This document shows, piece after piece, positions 17,507 through 25,540 of a stretch of 31,124 nt of DNA (position 1 is its first letter; each line of letters starts with the position of its first letter). Position numbers and translations under genes: made by a program. Location of the stretch: NCBI GenBank assembly GCA_002434245.1, contig DJJR01000033.1, positions 1-31,124 on the forward strand. The letters are read 5' to 3'. The DNA comes from Pelosinus fermentans (lineage in GTDB: Bacteria > Bacillota > Negativicutes > DSM-13327). The notes below the pieces were generated by a model. The model had not been told where the DNA came from. It did no database searches and worked only from the letters and a program-made list of their open reading frames with translations.

Positions 17507-17535
17507 ATTTTATCCCCCCCAGGGGGATATTGCAA
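17507..17535 (-). promoter_or_regulatory. Promoter with a CsoR/RcnR-like operator filling the spacer
   Basis: On the minus strand TTGCAA (17535-17530) and TAAAAT (17512-17507) are exactly 17 bp apart. The spacer contains a perfect dyad, TATCCCCC-TGG-GGGGGATA (17529-17511). Dyads with C-run and G-run half-sites lying between -35 and -10 are typical of CsoR/RcnR/FrmR-family repressors (Cu, Ni/Co, formaldehyde or sulfide sensing). The family assignment is by resemblance, and no such regulator gene lies in the window. Confidence 0.65.
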
Positions 17536-17579
17536 GATTTTTGTTAGAATCGTGTAAGTTATTCGCCTATATATTATAA

Positions 17580-17703
17580 TAAAACGCTTCGCGTCCTTTA
17601 AAACTAAGACCTTTTGAACCGCGAAGACGCGAAGAATAGGAAGAACACGAAGCAAACATACTCGACCTATTAACTTCGCGCCTTCGCGTTTCCGTGTTTT
17701 TGC
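17580..17703. repeat. Dispersed long-hairpin repeat (GCGAAG type), copy A
   Basis: An imperfect inverted repeat: the left arm at 17616-17652 (CCGCGAAGACGCGAAG, then AACACGAAG) pairs with the right arm at 17673-17700 (CTTCGCGCCTTCGCG, then CCGTGTTTTT). A 5' flank with AAAACGCTTCGCGTCC is shared with copy B at 26962 (AAAACGCTGCGCGTCC). It lies in an intergenic region behind the acetyltransferase gene and upstream of the C/G-dyad promoter. No protein is encoded. Confidence 0.65.
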
Positions 17704-17737
17704 TCCAAATCATAATAAATGCTAGCGCCTAAACATT

Positions 17738-17777
17738 AAAAAGGTCTGCAAAAACGAGAAGTTTTGCAGACCTTTTT
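17738..17777. terminator. Bidirectional intrinsic terminator after the acetyltransferase gene
   Basis: A 16-bp stem, AAAAAGGTCTGCAAAA with TTTTGCAGACCTTTTT, around an about 8-nt loop. On the minus strand it follows the acetyltransferase stop by about 17 bp and should end the B12-regulated ABC operon. Confidence 0.9.
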
Positions 17778-17793
17778 AACATTTATACACTAT

Positions 17794-18312
17794 TTACTTA
17801 GATGCAACTGATTTTTCCATATGCACAATTTGAGCATCTCCCTGTTCTTCAACGACGATGCGAAAACCCTGCTTCTCCCAAAAATGAAAGCCGCCTGGCA
17901 AAAATCGGTGTGTGTGCAGATATATGATTTCATACTCTTTTTCATAAGCAAAAGCTTCGACTTCTTTTAGCAGTCTCGATCCAATCCCTTGTCTTCTCAG
18001 TGCTTTTTCAATATAACAGCGTCCAATTTCCGCAGTAGTCTTCCCAGAATAGCGTCCTTTCAGAACGGCAATCCGGTCATTATACTCACAAATCGCAATT
18101 GTCCCGATAACAGTACCCTCAGGAGAGAAGGCAGCCCACATTTGATTGCGGACAGGTTCAATATATAACTTCGCCAGTCCCCAAACATCATCGGTAATAG
18201 CACTTTGTCCATCCTGAAAAAAGAGGTCCTGCAGCTGTCTCAATAAGAAATTTTGCACACTGGCAATATCATTGTTGTTAATCTTGCGAATCACTATATT
18301 TTGGGCGTCCAT
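17794..18312 (-). CDS. GNAT family N-acetyltransferase
   Basis: A protein of about 172 residues from the ATG at 18312, which follows AAGGAAGG by five bases; the longer open frame to 18399 lies inside the ATPase gene and has no ribosome site. The acetyl-CoA pyrophosphate-binding motif RRQGIGSRLLKEVEAFA (about residues 105-121) is clear, and FHFWEKQGFRIV near the end is the usual GNAT beta-strand motif. The substrate is unknown. It is the last gene of the cobalamin-riboswitch operon, 44 bp after the second ATPase gene, so it is likely co-regulated with the importer. It could modify or detoxify something that enters with the metal or a chelator, or be unrelated. Confidence 0.88.
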   Translation of the reverse strand: MDAQNIVIRKINNNDIASVQNFLLRQLQDLFFQDGQSAITDDVWGLAKLYIEPVRNQMWAAFSPEGTVIGTIAICEYNDRIAVLKGRYSGKTTAEIGRCYIEKALRRQGIGSRLLKEVEAFAYEKEYEIIYLHTHRFLPGGFHFWEKQGFRIVVEEQGDAQIVHMEKSVASK

Positions 18313-18356
18313 CGTAACCTTCCTTTCATGTCCTGCTGAATGTCGTTTTTCCCTGA

Positions 18357-19316
18357 TTACAGCTTTAATAAATGGCAGGCGGCACTGTGCCCTGGCCAAA
18401 GCTCCTCAATCACCGGCTTTTCTCTTTCGCATCTTTCCATGCTCTCCGGACACCTGCTCTGAAACGGGCACCCTGGCGGCAAGTCAAGAGGGCTTGGTAT
18501 CTCTCCCTCCAGCGGGCGAACCACTGTGCCCTCTTTTTTCTCCACCGGAAAAACCGCCTGCAGCAACGCCTTCGTATAAGGATGCTTCGCTTCACTAAGT
18601 ACATCACCCGCAAGCACCTCTACGATATTACCGAGATACATTACGGCAATACGATGGCTTATTTGCGATACTAGTGCCAAATCATGACAGATAAAAATCA
18701 TGGACAGATTCTTTTCCCGCTGTATTCTGACCAGAAGCTCAATAATTTTTTTCTGCACTGATACATCCAGTGCGCTGGTCGCCTCATCACAAACGAGGAT
18801 CTCCGGTTCAAGCGCCAGCGCTCGGGCAATCCCGACACGCTGACGCTGCCCACCACTCATGTTGCCGGGGTAGCGGTCGACAAACTCTTCCGGCAGTTCA
18901 ACCATACGCAAAAGTTCTTCAGCCTTTTTCCCCGCCTCACGGTCTTTTATCAAATTAAAGTTGCGCAGCGGCTCACAAAGGATATCTTTTATTTTCATCT
19001 TCGGATTAAAGGCCTGGGAGGGATCCTGAAACACCATCTGGATATGCCGACGGCTTTGCCGCATACGCTCTCCCGTAAGCCGGGTCAGATCCTCGCCCCG
19101 ATAACAGATAGCCCCACTTGTCGTTGTATGGAGCTGCATGATCAGTTTTACCAGCGTGCTTTTACCGCAGCCGCTTTCGCCAACAACGCCGAGGGTTTCC
19201 CCCTCATAAAGGGATAGCGAGACATTATCACAGGCTGTCAGCATGCACTTATCAGCTACCGGAAAACGCTTTGTGACATGCTCGATTGTTAAAATCGTCT
19301 CCTTGTCAGCTGACAT
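18357..19316 (-). CDS. Nickel/peptide-type ABC transporter ATP-binding protein (NikE/OppF-like)
   Basis: About 319 residues from the ATG at 19316 (MSADKETIL), which overlaps the end of the preceding ATPase gene; an upstream start at 19346 is open but less likely. It has Walker A GESGCGKST, Q-loop MVFQDPSQAFNP, signature MSGGQRQRVGIARAL and Walker B ILVCDEATSALDV. The Opp/Dpp C-terminal domain carries the cysteine pattern CPFQSRCPESMERC. It pairs with the other ATPase and the two permeases to form the importer. Confidence 0.92.
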   Translation of the reverse strand: MSADKETILTIEHVTKRFPVADKCMLTACDNVSLSLYEGETLGVVGESGCGKSTLVKLIMQLHTTTSGAICYRGEDLTRLTGERMRQSRRHIQMVFQDPSQAFNPKMKIKDILCEPLRNFNLIKDREAGKKAEELLRMVELPEEFVDRYPGNMSGGQRQRVGIARALALEPEILVCDEATSALDVSVQKKIIELLVRIQREKNLSMIFICHDLALVSQISHRIAVMYLGNIVEVLAGDVLSEAKHPYTKALLQAVFPVEKKEGTVVRPLEGEIPSPLDLPPGCPFQSRCPESMERCEREKPVIEELWPGHSAACHLLKL

Positions 19317-20094
19317 AGCTTTTCCCTCCAACCTGCGGTACCGCATCTAACAGTTCTTTTGTATAAATCGACTGTGGCCGGGCGATAATCTCATCCGTTC
19401 TACCGGATTCTACGATCTCGCCTGCTTGCATAACGATCAGCTTATCCGACATATAAGCTGCCACACCGATATTATGTGTAACAATAATGATTGCTGTTTT
19501 ATCTTGCTGGCAAATCTCCATCATTTCTTTTACTACCTGCGCCTGGGTTGTCACATCCAGAGCAGATGTCGGCTCATCCGCCAGCAGAAGCCGCGGTTTA
19601 AAAAACATCGCCATTGCCACGCCGACACGCTGACGCATACCGCCGCTCAGTTCAAACGGATAGCTTTTCATAATGTTTTCCGGATTGGATAAGTGCATTT
19701 TCCTGAGCATATCTTCTGCGGCCTTAGCTGCTTCCTTTTTTGTCAGCGATGAGTGTTCACGAATATATTCGATAAACTGGCTGCCGATACGGTCAATGGG
19801 GTCCAGTATGCTTCCACTGTCCTGAAAAACCATCGTTGCCTTTGTTCCACAGAGGCGGCACCACTCGGCAGGGATATTTCCCAATAGATTTTTTCCTTCA
19901 AAGAGAATTTTTCCGCCGCTTACACGCCCCTCATTCGGCAGGCAGCCAAGAATCGCGCGGATAACCGTTGTTTTGCCGCTGCCGCTTTCTCCTACAATTG
20001 CAAGGACCTCGCCCTCATCAAGGGATACATTCACATTTCGGACGATTTCACGTTCCCCATAGGATACTGAAAGGTCCGATACTTCTAGCAACAT
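19306..20094 (-). CDS. Nickel/peptide-type ABC transporter ATP-binding protein (NikD/OppD-like)
   Basis: A 262-residue ATPase with Walker A GESGSGKTT, Q-loop MVFQDSGSILDPI, signature LSGGMRQRVGVAMAM and Walker B LLLADEPTSALDV, then TQAQVV. It is shorter than OppD/DppD (about 325 residues) because the cysteine-rich C-terminal domain is missing, which is the NikD-type form. The start follows AAGGAG. It lies 22 bp after the binding-protein gene and overlaps the next ATPase gene. Confidence 0.92.
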   Translation of the reverse strand: MLLEVSDLSVSYGEREIVRNVNVSLDEGEVLAIVGESGSGKTTVIRAILGCLPNEGRVSGGKILFEGKNLLGNIPAEWCRLCGTKATMVFQDSGSILDPIDRIGSQFIEYIREHSSLTKKEAAKAAEDMLRKMHLSNPENIMKSYPFELSGGMRQRVGVAMAMFFKPRLLLADEPTSALDVTTQAQVVKEMMEICQQDKTAIIIVTHNIGVAAYMSDKLIVMQAGEIVESGRTDEIIARPQSIYTKELLDAVPQVGGKSYVS

Positions 20095-20116
20095 TTCAGT
20101 TCTCCTTCGTGTGATA

Positions 20117-21688
20117 TTATTTTTTAACGGGTTTAATCTTATTGGTCAGCCAATAATAATCGGACGGATACATCTGGGCACCTTCAATCGAGGTTGAACT
20201 AATAATGTTTGTTTCCGGATAGCCCAGAAATAAAGCGGCCCCGTCGTTCATAATGATCTGCTGACAATCGATGATTAGCTGGCGGCGCTGTTGACGGTCA
20301 AACGTTGTAGAAAGTTCAGCAAACTTCGCATCCAGTGCAGGATTGCTGTAACCGGAGCCGTTCTGCGGATTATCGCCGTTTGTATTCGTTTTCCAGTACC
20401 AATTTAAGAAGATCTCGGGATCGCCGGTATTGGCAGTCGTAATGTTTGAGATTAAAAGGTCATATTCCCCGTTAATCCCCATTTTATCGATTAAGTTATA
20501 GTCCACCGTCTTGATTTTCACATCGAAACCAACCTTCTTCGCATCAGACTGTACAGCCTCAGCATAAATGGGCAGTTCAGCGCGGCTGTTGTATACTACA
20601 AAATCCACCGTAAGCTTCTTGCCGTCTTTTTCTAGAATACCGTCGCCGTCAGCATCCTTCCAGCCCGCTTCGGCCAACAACTGCTTGGCACGTTCGATAT
20701 TATAGCTGTTCGGATCCTTGAGCTGATCAAAACCGTAGTCCATCGACGGCGGGACTGGCGCCTTGCCTTCAATAAAGGTACCCTTCAGAATAATCTCATT
20801 GTACACTTTTCTATCACAGGCACTAATAAATGCCGCACGAACCTTCGGATCGCCCAAAACGCCTTGTTGATTAATCCGAGCTAACACGGTGCGCAGCGAG
20901 GCAATTCTGTCAACATGGAACTTCGCCGTATCGTTAAAAAGACCAATGTCACCTGCTGCAATATTGACCGCCATGTCCACCTCGCCGGACTGCAAAGCCA
21001 TTGCCCGTGTATTCGGATCATCTATGGATGGAATTTCAACCGTCTCATAAGGCACTACGCCATCCCAGTAATAAGGGTTTTTCACCATAACTGCTTTATC
21101 CTTGACAAAAGTCTTGCACATATACGGACCGGTACCAATGGGTCCTTCCTTTGCAAAATTACGTGCCGGTTCAGCCGATACATCCACAATTAAAAAGAGT
21201 GGATCAGCTAAAAATCCTGGCATATTAGGTTCCGGTTTTTCCGTAAAGATGGTAAGCGTTTGGCCCTCAGCCTTCATTTCTTTATACTTAAAAAACGTGA
21301 CTGCCCGTTTATTCTTGGCAAAGGCTCTTTCCAGCGATGCCTTAACAGCAGCCGCATCCAGCGGTTTGCCGTTTGAGAATTTCACGCCGTCTCTGATTTT
21401 AAATGTCCAGGTCATGTGGTCGTCGCTGATTTGCCAGCTTTCAGCCAGCCACGGCTGTACATTCATTTTTTCATCAAATTTCGCCAGACTTTCCCCGATG
21501 CCATAACGCATAACAACCCAGCCAAAATAATTTTCCGTTGGTTCCAGTGAATCAGCAAAGTTGGTTACTCCGATTCTCAGAGTCTTTGTGTCAGCTTCCT
21601 TTTTATCGCTGCCGCCACACCCCGCTATCAAAGCCGCGGCTAAGCACATTATCATAAGTACCAAAGTTAACTTTCCTACTCTTTTCAA
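20117..21688 (-). CDS. Nickel/peptide-type ABC transporter substrate-binding lipoprotein
   Basis: A 523-residue periplasmic binding protein of SBP family 5 (NikA/DppA/OppA/CntA). A lipoprotein signal ends in the lipobox LIAGC (Cys about 24). The family blocks RIGVTNFADSLEPTENYFGW, WLAESWQISDDHMTWTFKIR and KFSNGKPLDAAAVKASLERA follow, then GPIGTGPYM and YNSRAELPIYAEAVQSDAKK. The start is a TTG at 21688 behind AAAGGATG. The region after the lipobox (LEPTENYFGWVVMRYGIGES) looks more like nickel/metallophore-type members than oligopeptide-type ones, but this is a judgement by eye. Control by a cobalamin riboswitch suggests cobalt, a cobalt chelate or a corrinoid as ligand. Confidence 0.88.
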   Translation of the reverse strand: MKRVGKLTLVLMIMCLAAALIAGCGGSDKKEADTKTLRIGVTNFADSLEPTENYFGWVVMRYGIGESLAKFDEKMNVQPWLAESWQISDDHMTWTFKIRDGVKFSNGKPLDAAAVKASLERAFAKNKRAVTFFKYKEMKAEGQTLTIFTEKPEPNMPGFLADPLFLIVDVSAEPARNFAKEGPIGTGPYMCKTFVKDKAVMVKNPYYWDGVVPYETVEIPSIDDPNTRAMALQSGEVDMAVNIAAGDIGLFNDTAKFHVDRIASLRTVLARINQQGVLGDPKVRAAFISACDRKVYNEIILKGTFIEGKAPVPPSMDYGFDQLKDPNSYNIERAKQLLAEAGWKDADGDGILEKDGKKLTVDFVVYNSRAELPIYAEAVQSDAKKVGFDVKIKTVDYNLIDKMGINGEYDLLISNITTANTGDPEIFLNWYWKTNTNGDNPQNGSGYSNPALDAKFAELSTTFDRQQRRQLIIDCQQIIMNDGAALFLGYPETNIISSTSIEGAQMYPSDYYWLTNKIKPVKK

Positions 21689-21719
21689 GAAATCGCATCC
21701 TTTCCCATCTGTTTTTGAA

Positions 21720-22541
<822 letters not shown>

Positions 22542-23483
22542 TCAGCATCCCCCTTTCTTCAGCCGCGGGTCAAGATACGTATAGGAAATATCGACCAATA
22601 AATTGATCCCCATATACAAAACTGCAATCCAGAGAACAAACCCCTGCACCAGAGGATAGTCACGCATCTCAATGGCATGTACTGCCATTTTGCCAAGTCC
22701 AGGCCAGGAAAAGACCATCTCTATGACAGCCACGCCGCCCAGAAGCCAGCCAATTTGCAGGCCTAAAAGCGTAATAAGCGGCAAGCATGCATTTGGCAGC
22801 ACATGGCGCCAGAGAATTTTGTGCATGGGAAATCCTCGTATCCGTGCTCCGGTGATATATTCCTGTCCCAATTCCTCTAAAACCGCTGTTCGCACCTGCC
22901 GCGTATATTTAGCTGCCATCGCAATGGACAGCGTCAACGTGGGAAGAATCATCCTGTCGAATGATACCTCTCCGCCCGCTATCGGAAACAATCTCAGCTT
23001 CAGCCCCAAAACATACAACAAAATGAGTCCTACCCAAAAGCTCGGCATGGATACGCCCAAAAACGAAATGCCGCGAATAAGATAATCCAGCGGGCGGTTT
23101 CGATACACAGCTGATAGTATCCCGCACGGAACCGAGATCAGAAGCATTGTCACCGTCGCCGAGGCAGCGAGCACCATAGTTCCCGGCAGGCTTTGCCAGA
23201 GTCGGTCAGCTACCGGCATTTTTGCCGAATACGACATACCCATGTCTCCCTGTAAGACACCTGCAAGCCAGCGGAAATACTGTACATGAAACGGTTTGTC
23301 CAATCCCAGCTGTGCCCGCGTCTCGGCAATTGTTTCCTCTGAAACAATTGTGTCAGCTACCTCTAGCAGCATCTCTACCGGATCACCCGGTGACAGATAC
23401 ATCAGCGAAAAGGTGAGCAGACTCACACCGAAAAGAGTAATAAGCATCTGTATTAAACGATGTACAAGCTCTTTTCCCTTCAA
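22542..23483 (-). CDS. Nickel/peptide-type ABC transporter permease (NikB/DppB-like)
   Basis: A 313-residue permease with the family start LIQMLITLFGVSLLTFSLMY and LSPGDPVEMLL, six membrane helices, and the EAA loop GARIRGFPMHKILWRHVLPN (about residues 205-224). The start is a TTG at 23483 preceded by AGGAG eight bases upstream. It is the first gene after the cobalamin riboswitch and its terminator, only 25 bp from the terminator T-run, so its expression should depend directly on the switch. Confidence 0.93.
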   Translation of the reverse strand: MKGKELVHRLIQMLITLFGVSLLTFSLMYLSPGDPVEMLLEVADTIVSEETIAETRAQLGLDKPFHVQYFRWLAGVLQGDMGMSYSAKMPVADRLWQSLPGTMVLAASATVTMLLISVPCGILSAVYRNRPLDYLIRGISFLGVSMPSFWVGLILLYVLGLKLRLFPIAGGEVSFDRMILPTLTLSIAMAAKYTRQVRTAVLEELGQEYITGARIRGFPMHKILWRHVLPNACLPLITLLGLQIGWLLGGVAVIEMVFSWPGLGKMAVHAIEMRDYPLVQGFVLWIAVLYMGINLLVDISYTYLDPRLKKGGC

Positions 23484-23507
23484 ATCACCCTCTCCTCTCT
23501 ACAAAAT

Positions 23508-23535
23508 AAAAAAACTCTCGGCATAAACCGAGAGT
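23508..23535 (-). terminator. Riboswitch-controlled terminator of the ABC importer operon
   Basis: On the minus strand ACTCTCGG and CCGAGAGT form a perfect 8-bp stem with a 6-nt loop and a run of seven Ts. Its CTCTCG arm is complementary to CGAGAG at the aptamer 3' edge (about 23585-23590), the same arrangement as in the mut operon leader. Confidence 0.85.
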
Positions 23536-23579
23536 AAAACGCAAGCAGAAAACAATACGACAATTCGCATAAATCCCAT

Positions 23580-23769
23580 CCCCATCTCTCGCAGGTCATA
23601 TCGGTGATTTGTTATATAGGCAGTTCTCCTGACTCTGGATCATCACTCCCCCAAGCCTTCCCAAGATATCATCTCAGTGGCACAACATGGGTTTGCTCCT
23701 CATTACAGTGGCGGGACCGTGTCGGCATTAAACCAACTTCCCTATTAAGCCCCGAAGGGCACCTATACC
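23580..23769 (-). ncRNA. Cobalamin (AdoCbl) riboswitch of the ABC importer operon
   Basis: On the minus strand GGTATAGGTGCCC, AATAGGGAAG, GGTCCCGCCACTGTAA, GAGGAGCAAACCC, TGCCACTGA and the B12 box GTCAGGAGAACTGCC (23619-23633) occur in the canonical order, ending CACCGATATGACCTGCGAGAG. Many blocks are identical to those of the riboswitch at 16215-16405. It precedes the TTG of the NikB-like permease gene. The predicted effect is repression of the importer when cobalamin is abundant. Confidence 0.96.
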
Positions 23770-23804
23770 AGCAATATATAATTGTAATAGTCAATCTCTT
23801 TGAT

Positions 23805-23833
23805 ACTTTACAATAGAATCCGCTCTTTGTCAA
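23805..23833 (-). promoter_or_regulatory. Sigma-A type promoter of the ABC importer operon
   Basis: On the minus strand TTGACA (23833-23828), 17 bp, TAAAGT (23810-23805). Transcription would begin about 30 bp before the aptamer. Both hexamers and the spacing equal those of the mut promoter. Confidence 0.75.
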
Positions 23834-23924
23834 CTATTGGATTTTTTTGCAATAAATAGTTAAACGGAGGAAATCCTTTAAAATCTCATGTTATTAAGCA
23901 AGATGTCATTCCATACGACATGAA

Positions 23925-24185
23925 TTAGATGGCTAATTTTCCTTTTTCATCTTCAATAATCAATTCTCCGCCATGCTTTAACATCTTTTCACGCACATAT
24001 TGAAAAACATGGATACCATCATGATCAAGATGTCCAATATTATTAATATTAACCACAATACGCCGATACCCATACTGCAAATGCTTCAGCATATTTTGCT
24101 CCAGGAAATTAAGATGCTCTACAAATACATCACCGCTTACATTCATATATACTTGTCGGTTATCAGTTGTTACCCATACAGACAT
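23925..24185 (-). CDS. Small STAS-like domain protein (anti-anti-sigma fold), 86 aa
   Basis: The ATG at 24185 follows AGGAGG at a suitable distance. The 86 residues follow the STAS pattern: a strand QVYMNVSGDVF, a helix, a strand YRRIVVNINNIGHLDHDGI, a helix HVFQYVREKMLKHG and a strand GELIIED. In classical SpoIIAA-like proteins the loop after the second strand reads D-S-S-G with a phosphorylated Ser. Here it is DHDG, so it would not be regulated by that phosphorylation. It is transcribed divergently from feoA, with a Fur box in its own upstream region, so an iron-linked role is likely but unknown. Confidence 0.6.
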   Translation of the reverse strand: MSVWVTTDNRQVYMNVSGDVFVEHLNFLEQNMLKHLQYGYRRIVVNINNIGHLDHDGIHVFQYVREKMLKHGGELIIEDEKGKLAI

Positions 24186-24266
24186 CCATCTTCCTCCTTT
24201 TAAACCTTAAATAAACAAATTCACTTCATGTTTTATGAGCTAACCATCTTATTTTTCTTTTAATAT

Positions 24267-24281
24267 TGATAATCATTATCA
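24267..24281. promoter_or_regulatory. Perfect Fur box (7-1-7)
   Basis: TGATAATCATTATCA is a perfect 15-bp inverted repeat equal to the 7-1-7 Fur consensus. It lies 82 bp upstream of the STAS-like gene and about 190 bp from feoA. On the minus strand it is preceded by TTGTTA and followed by TATTAA, so it may lie within the promoter of the STAS-like gene. Confidence 0.85.
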
Positions 24282-24388
24282 TTTTAACAATAATTAAAAC
24301 ATCTGTCAAATATTTATATTATTAATCAAGATACAAGTAACCAAATCTTTTGCTGTTCATATACTAAATTAGATTCCCTTACTTATAT

Positions 24389-24404
24389 GTTAGCCGCGGC
24401 TAAC
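24389..24404. promoter_or_regulatory. Palindromic operator upstream of feoA, copy 1
   Basis: GTTAGCCGCGGCTAAC is a perfect 16-bp palindrome. It shares TTAGCC-NN-GGCTAA with copy 2, 35 bp downstream centre to centre. The half-site resembles DtxR/IdeR-family (iron or manganese) operators. The regulator is not in the window. Confidence 0.7.
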
Positions 24405-24424
24405 CATATTTTTTCCTATAAATG

Positions 24425-24438
24425 TTAGCCATGGCTAA
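24425..24438. promoter_or_regulatory. Palindromic operator upstream of feoA, copy 2
   Basis: TTAGCCATGGCTAA is a perfect 14-bp palindrome ending 32 bp before the feoA start codon. It lies just downstream of TATAAA, a possible -10 element at 24417-24422, where binding would block transcription. Confidence 0.7.
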
Positions 24439-24470
24439 TATGAAACCATTTTGCCAAAGGAGGATTTATA

Positions 24471-24716
24471 ATGAATACTGCATTAACAACAATTCCATTA
24501 TCAACACTGGGCATAGGATCTGTATGCCAGATCGTATCCCTTAATTTACAAGGCTTACTGCGCCGCCGCATTCTAGACTTGGGTATGGTACCAGGAACGC
24601 CTGTCCAATGCATTCGCAAAAGCCCAGCAGGTGACCCTGTAGCCTATATGGTACGTGATACTCTCATTGCTTTGCGCAGTGAAGACGCCAGTCAAATTCA
24701 TGTGAATCCGATGTAA
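24471..24716 (+). CDS. feoA: FeoA, ferrous iron transport accessory protein
   Basis: An 81-residue cytoplasmic SH3-like protein that works with FeoB in ferrous iron uptake. It shows the FeoA pattern: PLSTLGIGSVCQIVSLN, RRRILDLGMVPGTPVQCI, then DPVAYMVRDTLIALRSEDAS. A strong AAAGGAGG lies 8 bp before the ATG. It is the first gene of a plus-strand operon with the two feoB genes, behind the two TTAGCC palindromes. Confidence 0.95.
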   Translation: MNTALTTIPLSTLGIGSVCQIVSLNLQGLLRRRILDLGMVPGTPVQCIRKSPAGDPVAYMVRDTLIALRSEDASQIHVNPM

Positions 24717-24760
24717 TCCTGGCTATAACTGTAGCCAACAAATTTAGGAGGAGAATGAGA

Positions 24761-25540
24761 ATGAGCAATTCTACGATTGAAGAACATCAGAATTTTCTGA
24801 GTGAGCATTTTGGAATTACAACGACTCCTGGGCAATTTACGGTAGCTTTAGCTGGTAATCCTAATGTAGGAAAAAGCACTGTTTTTAATGCGCTGACCGG
24901 CTTACATCAGCACACAGGAAATTGGCCTGGAAAAACAGTTGATAATGCTCAAGGAAGTTTTACGTATCTCGATCGCTCTTTTTTAATGATCGATTTACCC
25001 GGCACTTATTCGATCTTAGCCCATACAGTAGAAGAGCAAGTTGCCAGAGACTTTATTTGTTTTGGCAAACCGGATGCAACACTGGTAGTATTAGATGCTA
25101 CCTGCCTTGAACGCAATCTTAATTTGGCATTGCAAGTCATGGAAATCACACCGAAAATTATTGTTTGCGTCAATCTGATTGATGAAGCAGAAAAGAAAAA
25201 TATTAAGATCGATATCTCTGCTTTACAAAAAGATTTAGGTGTACCAGTTGTTGCCACTGCTGCCCGTAATGGAAAAGGTCTCGGCACTCTGCGTCAAAAG
25301 TTATATGAAATGTCTACAGGGCTTTGCACCCCAGCTCCCAGACAAATTAACTATTCTTCTGAAGTGGAAAATGCCATTCAACAACTTCTGCCAAAAGTAT
25401 CAAGATTAATCGGATCGAATCTCAACCCTCGCTGGGTAGCGCTACGATTATTAGATGGAGATCAAGCGTTTATCAACAGCATCAGTCAATATCTTGATTT
25501 TGATCTGCATCCAACACGCTTACAGGAGGTTGCTGTATGA
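24761..25540 (+). CDS. feoB: FeoB G-protein half (GTPase domain as a separate gene)
   Basis: About 259 residues. After a polar N-terminal extension of about 25 residues comes the FeoB GTPase domain: G1 GNPNVGKST, G2 region HTGNWPGKTVDNAQG, G3 DLPGTYS and G4 NLIDEA (usually NxxD). The helical part after it (LPKVSRLIGSNLNPRWVALR) matches the FeoB GDI region. The protein stops where FeoB normally continues into its membrane domain. Two ATGs are possible (24755 and 24761); the second is better spaced from AGGAGG. The stop overlaps the next start (ATGA), so the two halves are translationally coupled and should form one iron transporter. Confidence 0.92.
   Translation: MSNSTIEEHQNFLSEHFGITTTPGQFTVALAGNPNVGKSTVFNALTGLHQHTGNWPGKTVDNAQGSFTYLDRSFLMIDLPGTYSILAHTVEEQVARDFICFGKPDATLVVLDATCLERNLNLALQVMEITPKIIVCVNLIDEAEKKNIKIDISALQKDLGVPVVATAARNGKGLGTLRQKLYEMSTGLCTPAPRQINYSSEVENAIQQLLPKVSRLIGSNLNPRWVALRLLDGDQAFINSISQYLDFDLHPTRLQEVAV

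Noticed and set aside
17401..17655. 84-codon minus-strand ORF
   Set aside because: It runs across the hairpin repeat and straight through the C/G-dyad promoter, with no ribosome site or family resemblance.
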